From: Mycobacteroides chelonae
GTDB taxonomy: Bacteria; Actinomycetota; Actinomycetes; Mycobacteriales; Mycobacteriaceae
DNA: 64,000 bases
Direction: 5' to 3'
NCBI GenBank assembly: GCA_014204435.1
Contig: JACHLF010000010.1
Span: 95,442 to 159,441 of the forward strand
In this document: in pieces, positions 29,586 to 38,425 of the stretch
How positions within the stretch are numbered: the first letter of the stretch is position 1
How the letters are laid out: each line of letters begins with the position of its first letter
The notes under the pieces: model-generated
What the model was told of the DNA's origin: nothing
Databases searched by the model: none
Seen by the model: the letters and a program-made list of their open reading frames with translations, nothing else
Program-made: the position numbers and the translations under genes

Positions 29586-30667
29586 GCCGCCGCCCTCTTG
29601 CCTTCATGCGACACCAGCGCCAGCACCGACCGGGCCGCACCCGCCAGGGGTGAACGCCACGAAAGCCGCAGGCCGCCGTTGTCGAGTCGACTGTGAAGAT
29701 TCGGTTCCGGCCTCATCGCGGCGATCAGTGGCACCCCGACGATTTCTGCCACCTCGGCCGGGCGCAGTCCACTGGGCGCCGGACCGCGCACGACAACACC
29801 GATGTTCGCGTTAGCGTTCTCGACCGCGGCCGCCACAAGCGCCGACGCAGCGCACGCCCGTACTTCAGCCGGTGTTACGACGACCACCAGATCAGCGCGC
29901 TCCAGTGCCGCCATGCTTGTCGACCCGAGGCGCCGCGGAAGATCAACGACCACCGGAACTCCGGCTTCCCGTGCACTGTCGATCACGCCACCGATTGCTT
30001 CTGGGTTACCTCCGCCGCCGGCCCGATCGCCTGACAGGACAAGAAGTCCACGGCGGTGAGGCAGTGCACGGCGCAAAGCATCGAAGCGCACTCGCCCGCT
30101 TCGCATGTCGACATCCGGCCAGCGCAGGCCGGCAATGTCCTCCCACCCTAGCAACAGGTCGATTCCGCCCCCATACGGATCCGCATCCACGATCAGCGCA
30201 CCGCTGGGTGCGCAAAGACCAATAGCCGCACACAGAACAGATGCTCCGGCGCCTCCACGGCCACCCACCACCGCGATCACCGGGGCACGTTCCGTCGCGG
30301 TGGGCGCGGGTATCGAGGAACACGCTTCGATGAGCGCGGCCTCATCCTCGGGCAAGGTCAGCACCTGCTCGGCACCCACCGCGACCGCCCGACGCCACGC
30401 CTCGTTCGTCGGCTCGTCTCGGCAGATCAGCAAGACCCGCGCCCTCCGGGGCAGCTGCGCCACGGCATCAACCGAGGGGTCCATACCGTCGAGCACGACC
30501 GCACCCGCCCGCGCCCAGGCCTGACGGCTGATCGAACCCGCATCGGTAGCGAGGATCAGTGGCCGGCTCGTCGCGGCGACGATCCTCTCGATCTCGTTGC
30601 CCAGCTGTCGGTCACTCACGGCGACGACGATCGGTTCCACTACACGCTCTTCCACGCACTCCACCAT
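29582..30667 (-). CDS. ssd: TadZ/CpaE-like ATPase, Ssd homologue (Rv3660c-like)
   Basis: About 361 residues. The N-terminal receiver-like domain is degenerate. The MinD/ParA-type domain has a deviant Walker A with no lysine (GGRGGAGASVL), then LIVDADPYGGGIDLLLG and VVVDLPRRLG. Rv3660c is called Ssd, a septum-site regulator; CpaE/TadZ proteins position pili at the pole. The missing P-loop lysine is as in many TadZ proteins. The ATG at 30667 heads the operon. Confidence 0.85.
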   Translation of the reverse strand: MVECVEERVVEPIVVAVSDRQLGNEIERIVAATSRPLILATDAGSISRQAWARAGAVVLDGMDPSVDAVAQLPRRARVLLICRDEPTNEAWRRAVAVGAEQVLTLPEDEAALIEACSSIPAPTATERAPVIAVVGGRGGAGASVLCAAIGLCAPSGALIVDADPYGGGIDLLLGWEDIAGLRWPDVDMRSGRVRFDALRRALPHRRGLLVLSGDRAGGGGNPEAIGGVIDSAREAGVPVVVDLPRRLGSTSMAALERADLVVVVTPAEVRACAASALVAAAVENANANIGVVVRGPAPSGLRPAEVAEIVGVPLIAAMRPEPNLHSRLDNGGLRLSWRSPLAGAARSVLALVSHEGKRAAA

Positions 30668-30783
30668 CGAGGTTGCGCGCCGGGCCGGCCAGAGCCCTTG
30701 TCGAGATTGGGGATGGAGACGGATCTGTGGATAGATCCGCGGTGAACCGCAAAAAAACGGTGATGAACGTCCCCAGAAAAGAG

Positions 30784-30872
30784 GACGACCCTCGCCAGGG
30801 GGGGGAGGAGGCGAGGGTCGTCGTGCATCAGCCCCGGGGGGTCGGGCTGAGACACACTCGGCATAGCCGAGT
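30784..30872. other. Cluster of three hairpins upstream of the tad operon
   Basis: The region between the tad start (30667) and the HAD gene (31042) holds no gene. It contains a perfect 13-bp stem, 30784-30796 with 30810-30822, whose loop includes eight consecutive G. A GC-rich stem CAGCCC/GGGCTG follows at 30829-30849. A third stem, ACTCGGC/GCCGAGT, lies at 30856-30872 with a 3-base loop. They could form a structured leader of the tad mRNA or a transcription stop. Confidence 0.65.
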
Positions 30873-31041
30873 AACCCCACTATACACACGAACCGGGTGA
30901 GGGTGGCAAGACCAATCAGCCGAAAAAAGGAAAGAAAGGCAACCCTTCTTCTGGCATCTACGCGTTACCAGACCACCCCGGTTGAAATGCGACTTTCCAG
31001 ATGGATGCTGCGCTGCCGTCGTCGAGATCTATCCTCAAGCC

Positions 31042-31923
31042 GTGACCGATCACGCAACGGCACCCGGACCCTCCGCTTCTGTTGAAGACCGGGACGCCGC
31101 GGCCATCAGCCAGCCCGCAGGCACCGAACCGGCCCCCAAAACGGCGGCCTTCTTCGACCTGGACAAGACCGTGATCGCCAAGTCGAGCACGCTCGCTTTC
31201 AGCAAGCCGTTCTTCGACCAGGGCCTGATAAATAGACGAGCTGTCTTAAAGTCGAGCTACGCGCAGTTCTTCTTCTTGCTGTCGGGCGCCGACCACGACC
31301 AGATGGACCGCATGCGCACCCACATCACCAACATGTGCACGGGCTGGGATATCGAGCAGGTGAAGGCGATCGTGGCCGAGACGCTGCACGATATCGTGGA
31401 TCCCCTGGTGTTCGCCGAGGCCGCCGATCTGATCGCCGACCACAAGCTCTGTGGCCGCGATGTCGTCGTGGTCTCCGCATCCGGAGAAGAGATCGTCGCA
31501 CCCATCGCGCGTGCGCTCGGTGCGACCCACGCCATGGCCACGCGCATGGTGGTGGAGGACGGCAAGTACACCGGCGATGTCGCCTTCTATTGCTACGGAG
31601 AAGGCAAGGTCGCCGCGATCCAAGAACTCGCCAAGCGCGAGGGCTATCCACTGGAGCACTGCTACGCCTACTCCGATTCCATCACCGACATCCCGATGCT
31701 GGAGTCTGTCGGTCACCCGACAGCCGTGAACCCAGATCGCGCGCTGCGTAAGGAATCGATGGCGCGCGGATGGCCGGTGCTGACATTCTCGAGGCCTGTC
31801 TCGCTCGGAAACCGGATACCGGTTCCGTCCGGCGCCGCGGCCGCTACCACGGCCGCCGTGGGCCTGAGCGCGATCGCCGCTGGGGCACTTACCTATTCGT
31901 TGATTCGCAAGCTGCGCCCGTAG
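31042..31923 (+). CDS. HAD-superfamily SerB-like hydrolase with C-terminal hydrophobic tail (Rv3661-like)
   Basis: About 293 residues. HAD motif I is FFDLDKTVIA, motif II is VVVSASGEEI, and motifs III and IV cover GEGKVAAI and YSDSITDIPML. This is the SerB-like/IB hydrolase type, acting on a phosphorylated small molecule or lipid. The C-terminus has an alanine-rich hydrophobic stretch ending in a basic YSLIRKLRP tail, perhaps a membrane anchor. The GTG at 31042 matches the usual length. It lies directly upstream of the Ms1 RNA. Confidence 0.87.
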   Translation: MTDHATAPGPSASVEDRDAAAISQPAGTEPAPKTAAFFDLDKTVIAKSSTLAFSKPFFDQGLINRRAVLKSSYAQFFFLLSGADHDQMDRMRTHITNMCTGWDIEQVKAIVAETLHDIVDPLVFAEAADLIADHKLCGRDVVVVSASGEEIVAPIARALGATHAMATRMVVEDGKYTGDVAFYCYGEGKVAAIQELAKREGYPLEHCYAYSDSITDIPMLESVGHPTAVNPDRALRKESMARGWPVLTFSRPVSLGNRIPVPSGAAAATTAAVGLSAIAAGALTYSLIRKLRP

Positions 31924-32011
31924 TAGTGCACACGTGTCACTTTTGGCGCGCACGTAACAATACGATGACCGTACGAATTGACCCTTGATGTGGCTCCCGT
32001 CTCGGTGTAGA

Positions 32012-32315
32012 AAGTAGGTACGGAAGCCCGACGAGGCCAAGGTCGATCCGGAAGAGAAGGACCGATCTCCCAAACCGGGAGTCCCAGCACGGACCACGGC
32101 ACCCACGCGGAGCACGCCGCGACAAGGGCAGAAGCGTTGTGGGCCTGCGTAATCGCGAACAGTGACAACTCATCAGACTTCTTGGGTGAAGTCCGAGTTA
32201 GAAGCGTCGTGAAATCGCCGAGGCCACCCACACAACCCACATTGCACGCTTGGTAACCGGAGGATCCGTGCTAACGGGTGACGGGCCGATTCATTCGGAC
32301 CGTCGCCCGTTTTCA
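32012..32315 (+). ncRNA. Ms1 / MTS2823 small RNA
   Basis: The 410-base gap between the Rv3661-like and Rv3662c-like genes is where M. tuberculosis encodes MTS2823 and M. smegmatis encodes Ms1, an abundant stationary-phase RNA that binds core RNA polymerase. A promoter-like TTGATG, 17-base spacer and TAGAAA lie just upstream. Internal hairpins include CTCCC/GGGAG and GACTTC/GAAGTC. A strong terminator ends the unit. Ends are estimates. Confidence 0.75.
32273..32315 (+). terminator. Terminator of Ms1 RNA
   Basis: AACGGGTGACGG at 32273-32284 pairs with CCGTCGCCCGTT at 32300-32311 with one G-T wobble and a 15-base loop. TTTTC follows. It lies 18 bp from the convergent Rv3662c-like stop. Confidence 0.82.
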
Positions 32316-32332
32316 TGTCCGCGCTGCGCCCA

Positions 32333-33076
32333 TCAACCGGCCGCGGTATCGGCGATCGATGTCGCTTCGGCCGCCCCGGCCGTTAATGCCTGGCAGCAGA
32401 AGACAATCCATGCGGCAATGGCGTCCGGTGTCCCGGCCGCGAAGGCCAGGGACAGCTCCCGATACTTGCCGGACTGACGCATCCACATCACCTCGGGCAC
32501 GCCGAGCGCATGCGGATCAAGACCACGCGACACCGTGACCAATCGGGACGCCGCACGTGCGACGACGCCGTCGGCAGAGCCAAATGGGTTCAGCACCAAC
32601 AGCTCACCGTGCGTCACCGCTGCGAGAATCGGTGCCGGCACCGAGGTCCCGCCCGAGATCAGTTGTGCCAACAGCTCCAGACGATCGGTATCCACGCCGG
32701 GGCGGGGTCGCCCCAGGGTGTCCTCATCCGCCATTCCGGTGGCAGCCAACACGTGTAGACGTGCCAACGCCTGCAACGGCGCGCGTGACCACACCGCCGT
32801 AAGCTGTGTCAGCGCATCGCCGTCGAGCGCTTGTCCTACACGCAGAGCGCCGGCGAGTATCGGGTCTTCCACCGCTCCATCGGCACTCAGCTTCATCGTG
32901 CCGCCGTCCAGTGCCGACGAGGACCTGGCCGCTCGTACCGCCGCCTCTGCCGCGGTCACCGGCCAACCACGCAGATTGGCGCGGTGACGATGCACCTTAC
33001 TCAACGCATCACGGGCCGATTCGGCGGCTTCGGATACTCCCGGCAGGGTCGCCAACGGCGCGAGTGGGTCAGTCAT
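32333..33076 (-). CDS. Conserved protein with degenerate Fic-like pattern (Rv3662c-like)
   Basis: A 247-residue soluble protein. Its layout recalls Fic AMP-transferases: ARSSSALDGGT near residue 50 resembles the Fic N-terminal SSxIEG region, and NPFGSADGVVARAASR at 163-178 aligns with the HPFxDGNGRxxR loop. The catalytic histidine is asparagine and the GNGR core is lost, so catalysis as a Fic enzyme is unlikely. The family call is mine from pattern only. It faces the Ms1 terminator and lies 23 bases downstream of the dppD stop only in map order, being transcribed from 33076 away from dpp. Confidence 0.7.
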   Translation of the reverse strand: MTDPLAPLATLPGVSEAAESARDALSKVHRHRANLRGWPVTAAEAAVRAARSSSALDGGTMKLSADGAVEDPILAGALRVGQALDGDALTQLTAVWSRAPLQALARLHVLAATGMADEDTLGRPRPGVDTDRLELLAQLISGGTSVPAPILAAVTHGELLVLNPFGSADGVVARAASRLVTVSRGLDPHALGVPEVMWMRQSGKYRELSLAFAAGTPDAIAAWIVFCCQALTAGAAEATSIADTAAG

Positions 33077-33099
33077 GATCGATCAACAGTACTCAACGC

Positions 33100-34740
33100 C
33101 TATCGCAGCGCCTTGCGCTCCTCGCGCCGGATTCGCTGCTGTTCCGGGTCGGGAACCGGCACCGCCGCCAGCAGCCTCTTGGTGTAGTCATCCTTGGGTG
33201 CTGTCAATACCTGTGTATCCGAGCCAAATTCGGCGAGGCGCCCATGATTGAGCACCGCGATGCGGCTCGCCACCAACTCCACCACCGCCAGATCGTGGCT
33301 GATGAACAGACAGGCGAAGCCGTGCTCGCGCTGCAGCTCGGCGAACAATTCCAGCACCCGCGCCTGCACCGAAACATCGAGCGCCGAGGTCGGTTCGTCG
33401 GCAATCAGTAAGGTCGGCTCCAGCGCCAGTGCCCGTGCGATGCCGACACGCTGACGCTGCCCACCGGAGAGCTGATGAGGGAAGCGGTTTCGCATGGCCG
33501 CAGGCAACTGCACCTGCTCCAGCAGCGTCTTGACCCTGCTTTCCCGCTGGGTGCGATCCATCCCGGTGTGCAAAGTCAGTGGCTCGGCGATCGACTGGCC
33601 GATCGGCCAGCGCGGATTCAGCGAGGATCCCGGATCCTGGAAGACCACCCCGACCTTGCTCCGGATATCGCGTAGCTGCTTGCGATTGGCGGCAGAAATA
33701 TCTTGTCCGGCAACATAAATGGTACCGGAAGTCACCTTCAACAGCCCCACGGCGGCCCTGCCGATCGTGGATTTTCCCGATCCCGATTCGCCGACGAGGC
33801 CGACCACCTCACCCCTGCCGATGGAGAAGGACACATCGTCAATGGCCCGGAAGCTTCCACCCTTGCTCGGGTATTCGATGACTGCGTGCTCCACACTCAA
33901 CGCCAGATTGGTTGCCGGTATGGAGGATTCATCGTCGTCATTCAGGGTGGCACCCAAGTGCGGGACTGCGGCCAGCAGCTGCTGCGTGTACGGCTGCTGC
34001 GCCCGATGGAAGATGCCCTCGGCATCGCCGTCCTCGACAACCTCTCCGTCCTTCATCACCATGATGCGGTCGGCCATGTCCGCGACCACACCCATGTCGT
34101 GGGTGATCAAAATGATGCCGGCATCGATGCGGTACCGCAGATCGCGCATCAGGTCCAGGATTTCGGCCTGAACGGTCACGTCCAGTGCCGTGGTGGGCTC
34201 GTCGGCGATGAGCAGCCCCGGGTCCAGGGCGAGGGCCTGCGCGATCATCGCGCGCTGGCGCTGCCCGCCGGAAAGCTGATGTGGATAGTGTTTGACTCGT
34301 TTCTGCGGCTCGGGCATGTCGACCAGTTCGAGCAGTTCGATGGCTCGATCACGTGCCTGTCTGCGTGTCATCTTCTTATGCGCGCGAACGGCTTCAGCAA
34401 TCTGCCACCCAATGGTGTACACCGGGTTCAGCGCTGTCATCGGCTCCTGGAAGATGACGGCGACGTCCTTGCCGCGCACGGCGCGCAGTTCGTCATTGCT
34501 GGCGCCGAGCAGTTCGGAGCCGTTGAGCTTGACGCTGCCACCGACCCGCGCACTCGACGGCAACAGCGCCGGGATCGCCATGGCCGTGGTCGACTTTCCC
34601 GATCCCGATTCGCCGACGATGGCAAGCACCTCGCCCTTGGCCACCGCTAAGGAGACACCCTTGACGGCAGGCACCCACTGCTTGTCGACCTCGAAATCAA
34701 CCGAGAGATCTCTGATCTCCACCACTGCATCTGAGGACAT
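33100..34740 (-). CDS. dppD: Dipeptide ABC transporter ATP-binding protein (fused NBDs)
   Basis: A 546-residue protein with two tandem ATPase domains. Each has GESGSGKST as Walker A, LSGGQRQR as signature, and LIADEPT as Walker B. The fusion matches Rv3663c and replaces separate DppD and DppF. It is the last gene of dppABCD, six bases after dppC, and powers peptide import by DppBC. In M. tuberculosis this system takes up peptides and haem. Confidence 0.95.
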   Translation of the reverse strand: MSSDAVVEIRDLSVDFEVDKQWVPAVKGVSLAVAKGEVLAIVGESGSGKSTTAMAIPALLPSSARVGGSVKLNGSELLGASNDELRAVRGKDVAVIFQEPMTALNPVYTIGWQIAEAVRAHKKMTRRQARDRAIELLELVDMPEPQKRVKHYPHQLSGGQRQRAMIAQALALDPGLLIADEPTTALDVTVQAEILDLMRDLRYRIDAGIILITHDMGVVADMADRIMVMKDGEVVEDGDAEGIFHRAQQPYTQQLLAAVPHLGATLNDDDESSIPATNLALSVEHAVIEYPSKGGSFRAIDDVSFSIGRGEVVGLVGESGSGKSTIGRAAVGLLKVTSGTIYVAGQDISAANRKQLRDIRSKVGVVFQDPGSSLNPRWPIGQSIAEPLTLHTGMDRTQRESRVKTLLEQVQLPAAMRNRFPHQLSGGQRQRVGIARALALEPTLLIADEPTSALDVSVQARVLELFAELQREHGFACLFISHDLAVVELVASRIAVLNHGRLAEFGSDTQVLTAPKDDYTKRLLAAVPVPDPEQQRIRREERKALR

Positions 34741-34746
34741 CTGGAC

Positions 34747-35661
34747 CTACCTTCGCCGCGGATCGAGCGCGTCGCGGAGGGCATCGCCCACCATGATGAA
34801 GCCCAGCACAGCAGCCGAGAGGAACAGCGCCGGAACGATGACCAGTCGCGGCGTGGTGGCGAAGCGGGACTGTCCGTCGTTGATCTGGAGCCCCCACGAA
34901 ATCTCCGGAAGCTCCAATCCGATACCCATGTAGGTCAACGTGGCTTCCGCGGCGATGAAACTGCCGACCGCAATGGTGGCGTACACGAGCACCGGCGCCA
35001 ATGCGTTGGGCAGTATGTGGCGCAGCAGGATTCGCCAGGTCGGCGCTCCCAGCGCGATGGCGGCCTGGACGTAGTCGCTCTGCTTGATGGTCATCACGCT
35101 GGAGCGCACCAGCCGCATGGAGGTCATCCAGCCGAAAACGATGAGCGCACCGGCGACGCCCCAGACCGTGCGATGACCGACCACCGACAGCAGGATCATG
35201 CCGCCCAGAATCGTGGGAATGCCATAGAAGACATCGGTCAACCGGGACAACGCGGAATCGGCGACGCCCCCGAAGTACCCGGCCAGCGCCCCGACGACAA
35301 CCCCGATGATCAACACACCCACCATGGCGATGAGCCCGATCGTGAGCGAGACCCGAGCCCCGTACACCACATTGGCGTAGTAGTCGCACCCCTGCAGGTC
35401 CGTGCCCAGCCAGTGGGCAGCGCTGATTCCCTTACGTGCCTGATAAAGGTCGCAGTCGCGCGGGTTCTTTCCGAAAGTGAACAGCTGCGGGGCCAACGCC
35501 ATCAACACCAGGACGGTCAACAGAATAGACCCAGTGATGAAGAAGCCGCTGCGGCGCAGGTACTTCCACGCGTTACCCCACAGATCGGCCTGCTCCACCA
35601 GCGATTCGGCGGCGGCGTCGGGACCCGAGACCGGACCCGGGGGGTGTATCGGGTCACTCAT
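34747..35661 (-). CDS. dppC: Dipeptide ABC transporter permease DppC
   Basis: About 304 residues. The first TM helix (FFITGSILLTVLVLMALAP) is followed by a periplasmic loop with HWLGTDLQGCDYYANV. Five more TM segments and the EAA coupling loop (AAIALGAPTWRILLRHILPN) follow. The ATG at 35661 overlaps dppB by eight bases. Matches Rv3664c. Confidence 0.94.
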   Translation of the reverse strand: MSDPIHPPGPVSGPDAAAESLVEQADLWGNAWKYLRRSGFFITGSILLTVLVLMALAPQLFTFGKNPRDCDLYQARKGISAAHWLGTDLQGCDYYANVVYGARVSLTIGLIAMVGVLIIGVVVGALAGYFGGVADSALSRLTDVFYGIPTILGGMILLSVVGHRTVWGVAGALIVFGWMTSMRLVRSSVMTIKQSDYVQAAIALGAPTWRILLRHILPNALAPVLVYATIAVGSFIAAEATLTYMGIGLELPEISWGLQINDGQSRFATTPRLVIVPALFLSAAVLGFIMVGDALRDALDPRRR

Positions 35662-36625
35662 AGCGAATCCTCGGATCCAGTAACGCATACAAGATATCGA
35701 CGACGAGATTGAAGAAGATGTAGAAGAACACGATCAACGTCAGGATGCTCACCACGACGGCGCCCTCCTGGTTGCGCACGGCATCGAACGTCGCGCGACC
35801 CAGCCCAGGAATGTTGAACACCGATTCGGTGACGACAGCGCCGGCCAGCAGTGCGCCCACGTCGGCGCCGATGAACGTGGCAACGGGAATCAGGCTGTTA
35901 CGCAGGGTGTGCCGCAACAGAATGCGCGGTTCGGAGATGCCCTTGGCCCGGGCAGTGCGCACGAAGTCGGCATCCATCGTCTCCAGCATCGAGGTCCGGG
36001 TCAGACGAGCGACATAGGCCATGGACAGCGAGGCCAGCACCAGACCCGGCAACAGAAAGCTGTACCACCCGTCACGGATGCCGGCGATGGGAAACCAGCC
36101 GAGTTTGAACCCGAACAGGTATTGCGCCAGAAAGCCGAGCACGAACACCGGCATCGAGACCAGCAGGGTCGTCGTGACCAGAACCAGGTTGTCGTAGAAC
36201 GATCCGCGGCGCACCGCGCACAGTACGCCCGCGGTGATGCCGATGATCGTCTCGAACGCCACCGCCACCACGGTAAGCCGCAAGGTCACCGGCAGGCGTT
36301 GCGAAACGGTCTGTGCGACAGGACGTTCCTGAAAATCGGTGCCAAAGTCGCCGTGCAGGAAGCCCACAATGTACTTGCCGTAGCGTACCAGGAACGGATC
36401 GTTGAGATGGAAGCGCTCACGCAGTTGCGCCATCACCTCGGGGGTGAATGGACGATCTCCGGCAAGAGCACGAATGGGGTCGCCCGGCAGCGCGTACACC
36501 AGGCTGTAGATGAGCAGGGAGGTGCCGACGAGGACCGGGACGGCCAGCAGCAGCCGCTTCACGACGTATCGGAACAGGCCCGCGTTTTGCCAAAGCTGCC
36601 GAACGTCAAGAATGTTGGTAGTCAC
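35654..36625 (-). CDS. dppB: Dipeptide ABC transporter permease DppB
   Basis: A 323-residue permease with six TM segments. The first, RLLLAVPVLVGTSLLIYSL, is typical of DppB/OppB, and the EAA loop is TARAKGISEPRILLRHTLRN. The GTG start overlaps the dppA stop (GTGA). It forms the channel with DppC. Matches Rv3665c. Confidence 0.94.
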   Translation of the reverse strand: MTTNILDVRQLWQNAGLFRYVVKRLLLAVPVLVGTSLLIYSLVYALPGDPIRALAGDRPFTPEVMAQLRERFHLNDPFLVRYGKYIVGFLHGDFGTDFQERPVAQTVSQRLPVTLRLTVVAVAFETIIGITAGVLCAVRRGSFYDNLVLVTTTLLVSMPVFVLGFLAQYLFGFKLGWFPIAGIRDGWYSFLLPGLVLASLSMAYVARLTRTSMLETMDADFVRTARAKGISEPRILLRHTLRNSLIPVATFIGADVGALLAGAVVTESVFNIPGLGRATFDAVRNQEGAVVVSILTLIVFFYIFFNLVVDILYALLDPRIRYE

Positions 36626-38241
36626 CTGACGACCTCCACATCGGCGTATTCGATGCAGTCCTGGATGCTGATCTTGACATTGCTCACCCGCTTGGAGTGC
36701 ACCGCCTGATTGACCTCGTAGAACAGCGGTGCGGCCGGAAGGTCCTTGAACAACAGGTCTTCGGCCTTCTGATACGCCTTGGTGGCCAGTTCCACTGTCG
36801 GCTGGTTGTTGCCCTGGCGCAGCAGCTCATCGAACGCCGGATTGCTGTAGAACACGTAGTTCGATCCGGCGGGCGGCAGCGCGACCGTGCCGTACAGCGA
36901 TTCCAGGAAGTTGTAGATCGACGGATAGTCCATCACCCAGCCCGACCGGAACGGACCCGTCATCCCCTTGCCGTCCTGCAGCGGCAAGAACTGCGACCAA
37001 GGCAGGCTCCTGAGGGTGTAGGGCACTTTCAGGTTGGACTGCAATTGATTTCCGATGGCCTGCACCCAGGACAATGCCCCGGTGCTCGACGAGCTGTACC
37101 ACAGCTCGATCGGCTTGCTCCGGTCGAAGTGGGCCTCGTCAAGCAGCTTGTTGGCCTCGTCGACATGTAGTTCGCACAGCTTTCCGCACGCTCCCTTGCG
37201 GTAGCCGTAGACCACCGCCGAACCGTAGGAGGTGGCCGGAGTGCGGGTGCCGGAAAAGATCACCTGGGTGATCGCCTCGCGGTCGATGGCCATGGAAATC
37301 GCCTGGCGCACACGTACATCGCCATACCGCGGGTTGTACATCGGGAAACCCAGCGAAGTGATGTCCGGGCGGGGACGCTCCAGGAATGCCGATCCGAACT
37401 CGGCCCGGGCGTTCTCATAGGCGGAATCGGGCACGTCGAGCTGGATGTCGAGTGCCCCGGCCTGCATATCGGTGTAGGCGGTTAACGCTTCGGTGTACAC
37501 CCGCCAGATCAGGCCCTTAGCCTTGGCCTTCTTGTCGCCGGCGTACTGGTCATAGCGGCTCAGTGTGAACCCGATGCCGCGTACCCAATCGCCGTCCGCC
37601 TTGAACGGACCGTTGCCGATGGGATGCACCCCGAACGTGGCCGGGTCCCGATAGAAGACCTTGGGCAGCGGCAGGAATGCGGTGTACCCCAACGTCATCG
37701 GGTAGATCGCGAACGGTGTGTTCAGCCGCACCGTGAATGTCACGTCGTCCACGACATGCAGACCGCGCATCTGCGTAGCCCGCGGGGGAATCTTGTTTTT
37801 CGGATCGCCCTGCAGATCATCGAACCCGACGACATTGGCCAGGAAGCTCGAGGAGCCCTGCGCGTTGGTGCTCAGCGCGGTGTAGTTCCAGGCGTCCACA
37901 TAAGACTGTGCCGTCACCGGTTCGCCGTTGTGGAAGGTCCAGCCGGGCTTGAGCTTTATCGTCCAGTTGACGTTGTCGTGGCTGGCGATCGATTCGGCCA
38001 CCCCGGTGTACTCCACGGCCGCGGTGTCGTTGTTGAACTCGACCAGTGCGGTGAATAGCGAGCGCAGTATCCGACCACCCTGATTTTCGGTGGTGTTCCC
38101 GGGGATCAGGGTGTGCTCGGGTTCGGTGATGTACATGCTGAAGTAGCCCGGGGGCGCAGGCGTCACCAGATCACCGCAGCCGGAGGGAAGGATCGCGGCA
38201 ACGCCAACAAGCACCGCAACAGCCAGTTGGCGCAATCGCAT
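36622..38241 (-). CDS. dppA: Dipeptide-binding lipoprotein DppA
   Basis: About 539 residues, family 5 extracellular solute-binding protein. The signal peptide ends in the lipobox ILPSGC. Family segments include LKPGWTFHNGEPVTAQSYVD near the N-terminus and VRQAISMAIDREAITQVIF in the middle. The ATG at 38241 is spaced better from GGGAAGG than the GTG two codons upstream. First gene of the dpp operon, divergent from acs. Matches Rv3666c. Confidence 0.94.
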   Translation of the reverse strand: MRLRQLAVAVLVGVAAILPSGCGDLVTPAPPGYFSMYITEPEHTLIPGNTTENQGGRILRSLFTALVEFNNDTAAVEYTGVAESIASHDNVNWTIKLKPGWTFHNGEPVTAQSYVDAWNYTALSTNAQGSSSFLANVVGFDDLQGDPKNKIPPRATQMRGLHVVDDVTFTVRLNTPFAIYPMTLGYTAFLPLPKVFYRDPATFGVHPIGNGPFKADGDWVRGIGFTLSRYDQYAGDKKAKAKGLIWRVYTEALTAYTDMQAGALDIQLDVPDSAYENARAEFGSAFLERPRPDITSLGFPMYNPRYGDVRVRQAISMAIDREAITQVIFSGTRTPATSYGSAVVYGYRKGACGKLCELHVDEANKLLDEAHFDRSKPIELWYSSSSTGALSWVQAIGNQLQSNLKVPYTLRSLPWSQFLPLQDGKGMTGPFRSGWVMDYPSIYNFLESLYGTVALPPAGSNYVFYSNPAFDELLRQGNNQPTVELATKAYQKAEDLLFKDLPAAPLFYEVNQAVHSKRVSNVKISIQDCIEYADVEVVR

Positions 38242-38425
38242 GCTCACCCTTCCCGTCGAGAGCTGAAATAGGTAGGACGAACCATAGGCGGGTAACGCGC
38301 CGCTGTCTCTTCATCGACACACCGGCGCACCCGAATCTGCACCGTGAGTGCAAATACTTCTCGGTAACCAAGACCGCCCACTAGGCTCTGCCAGAGACCT
38401 GTCTAGGGCAGAAAGGCCAGATCAG

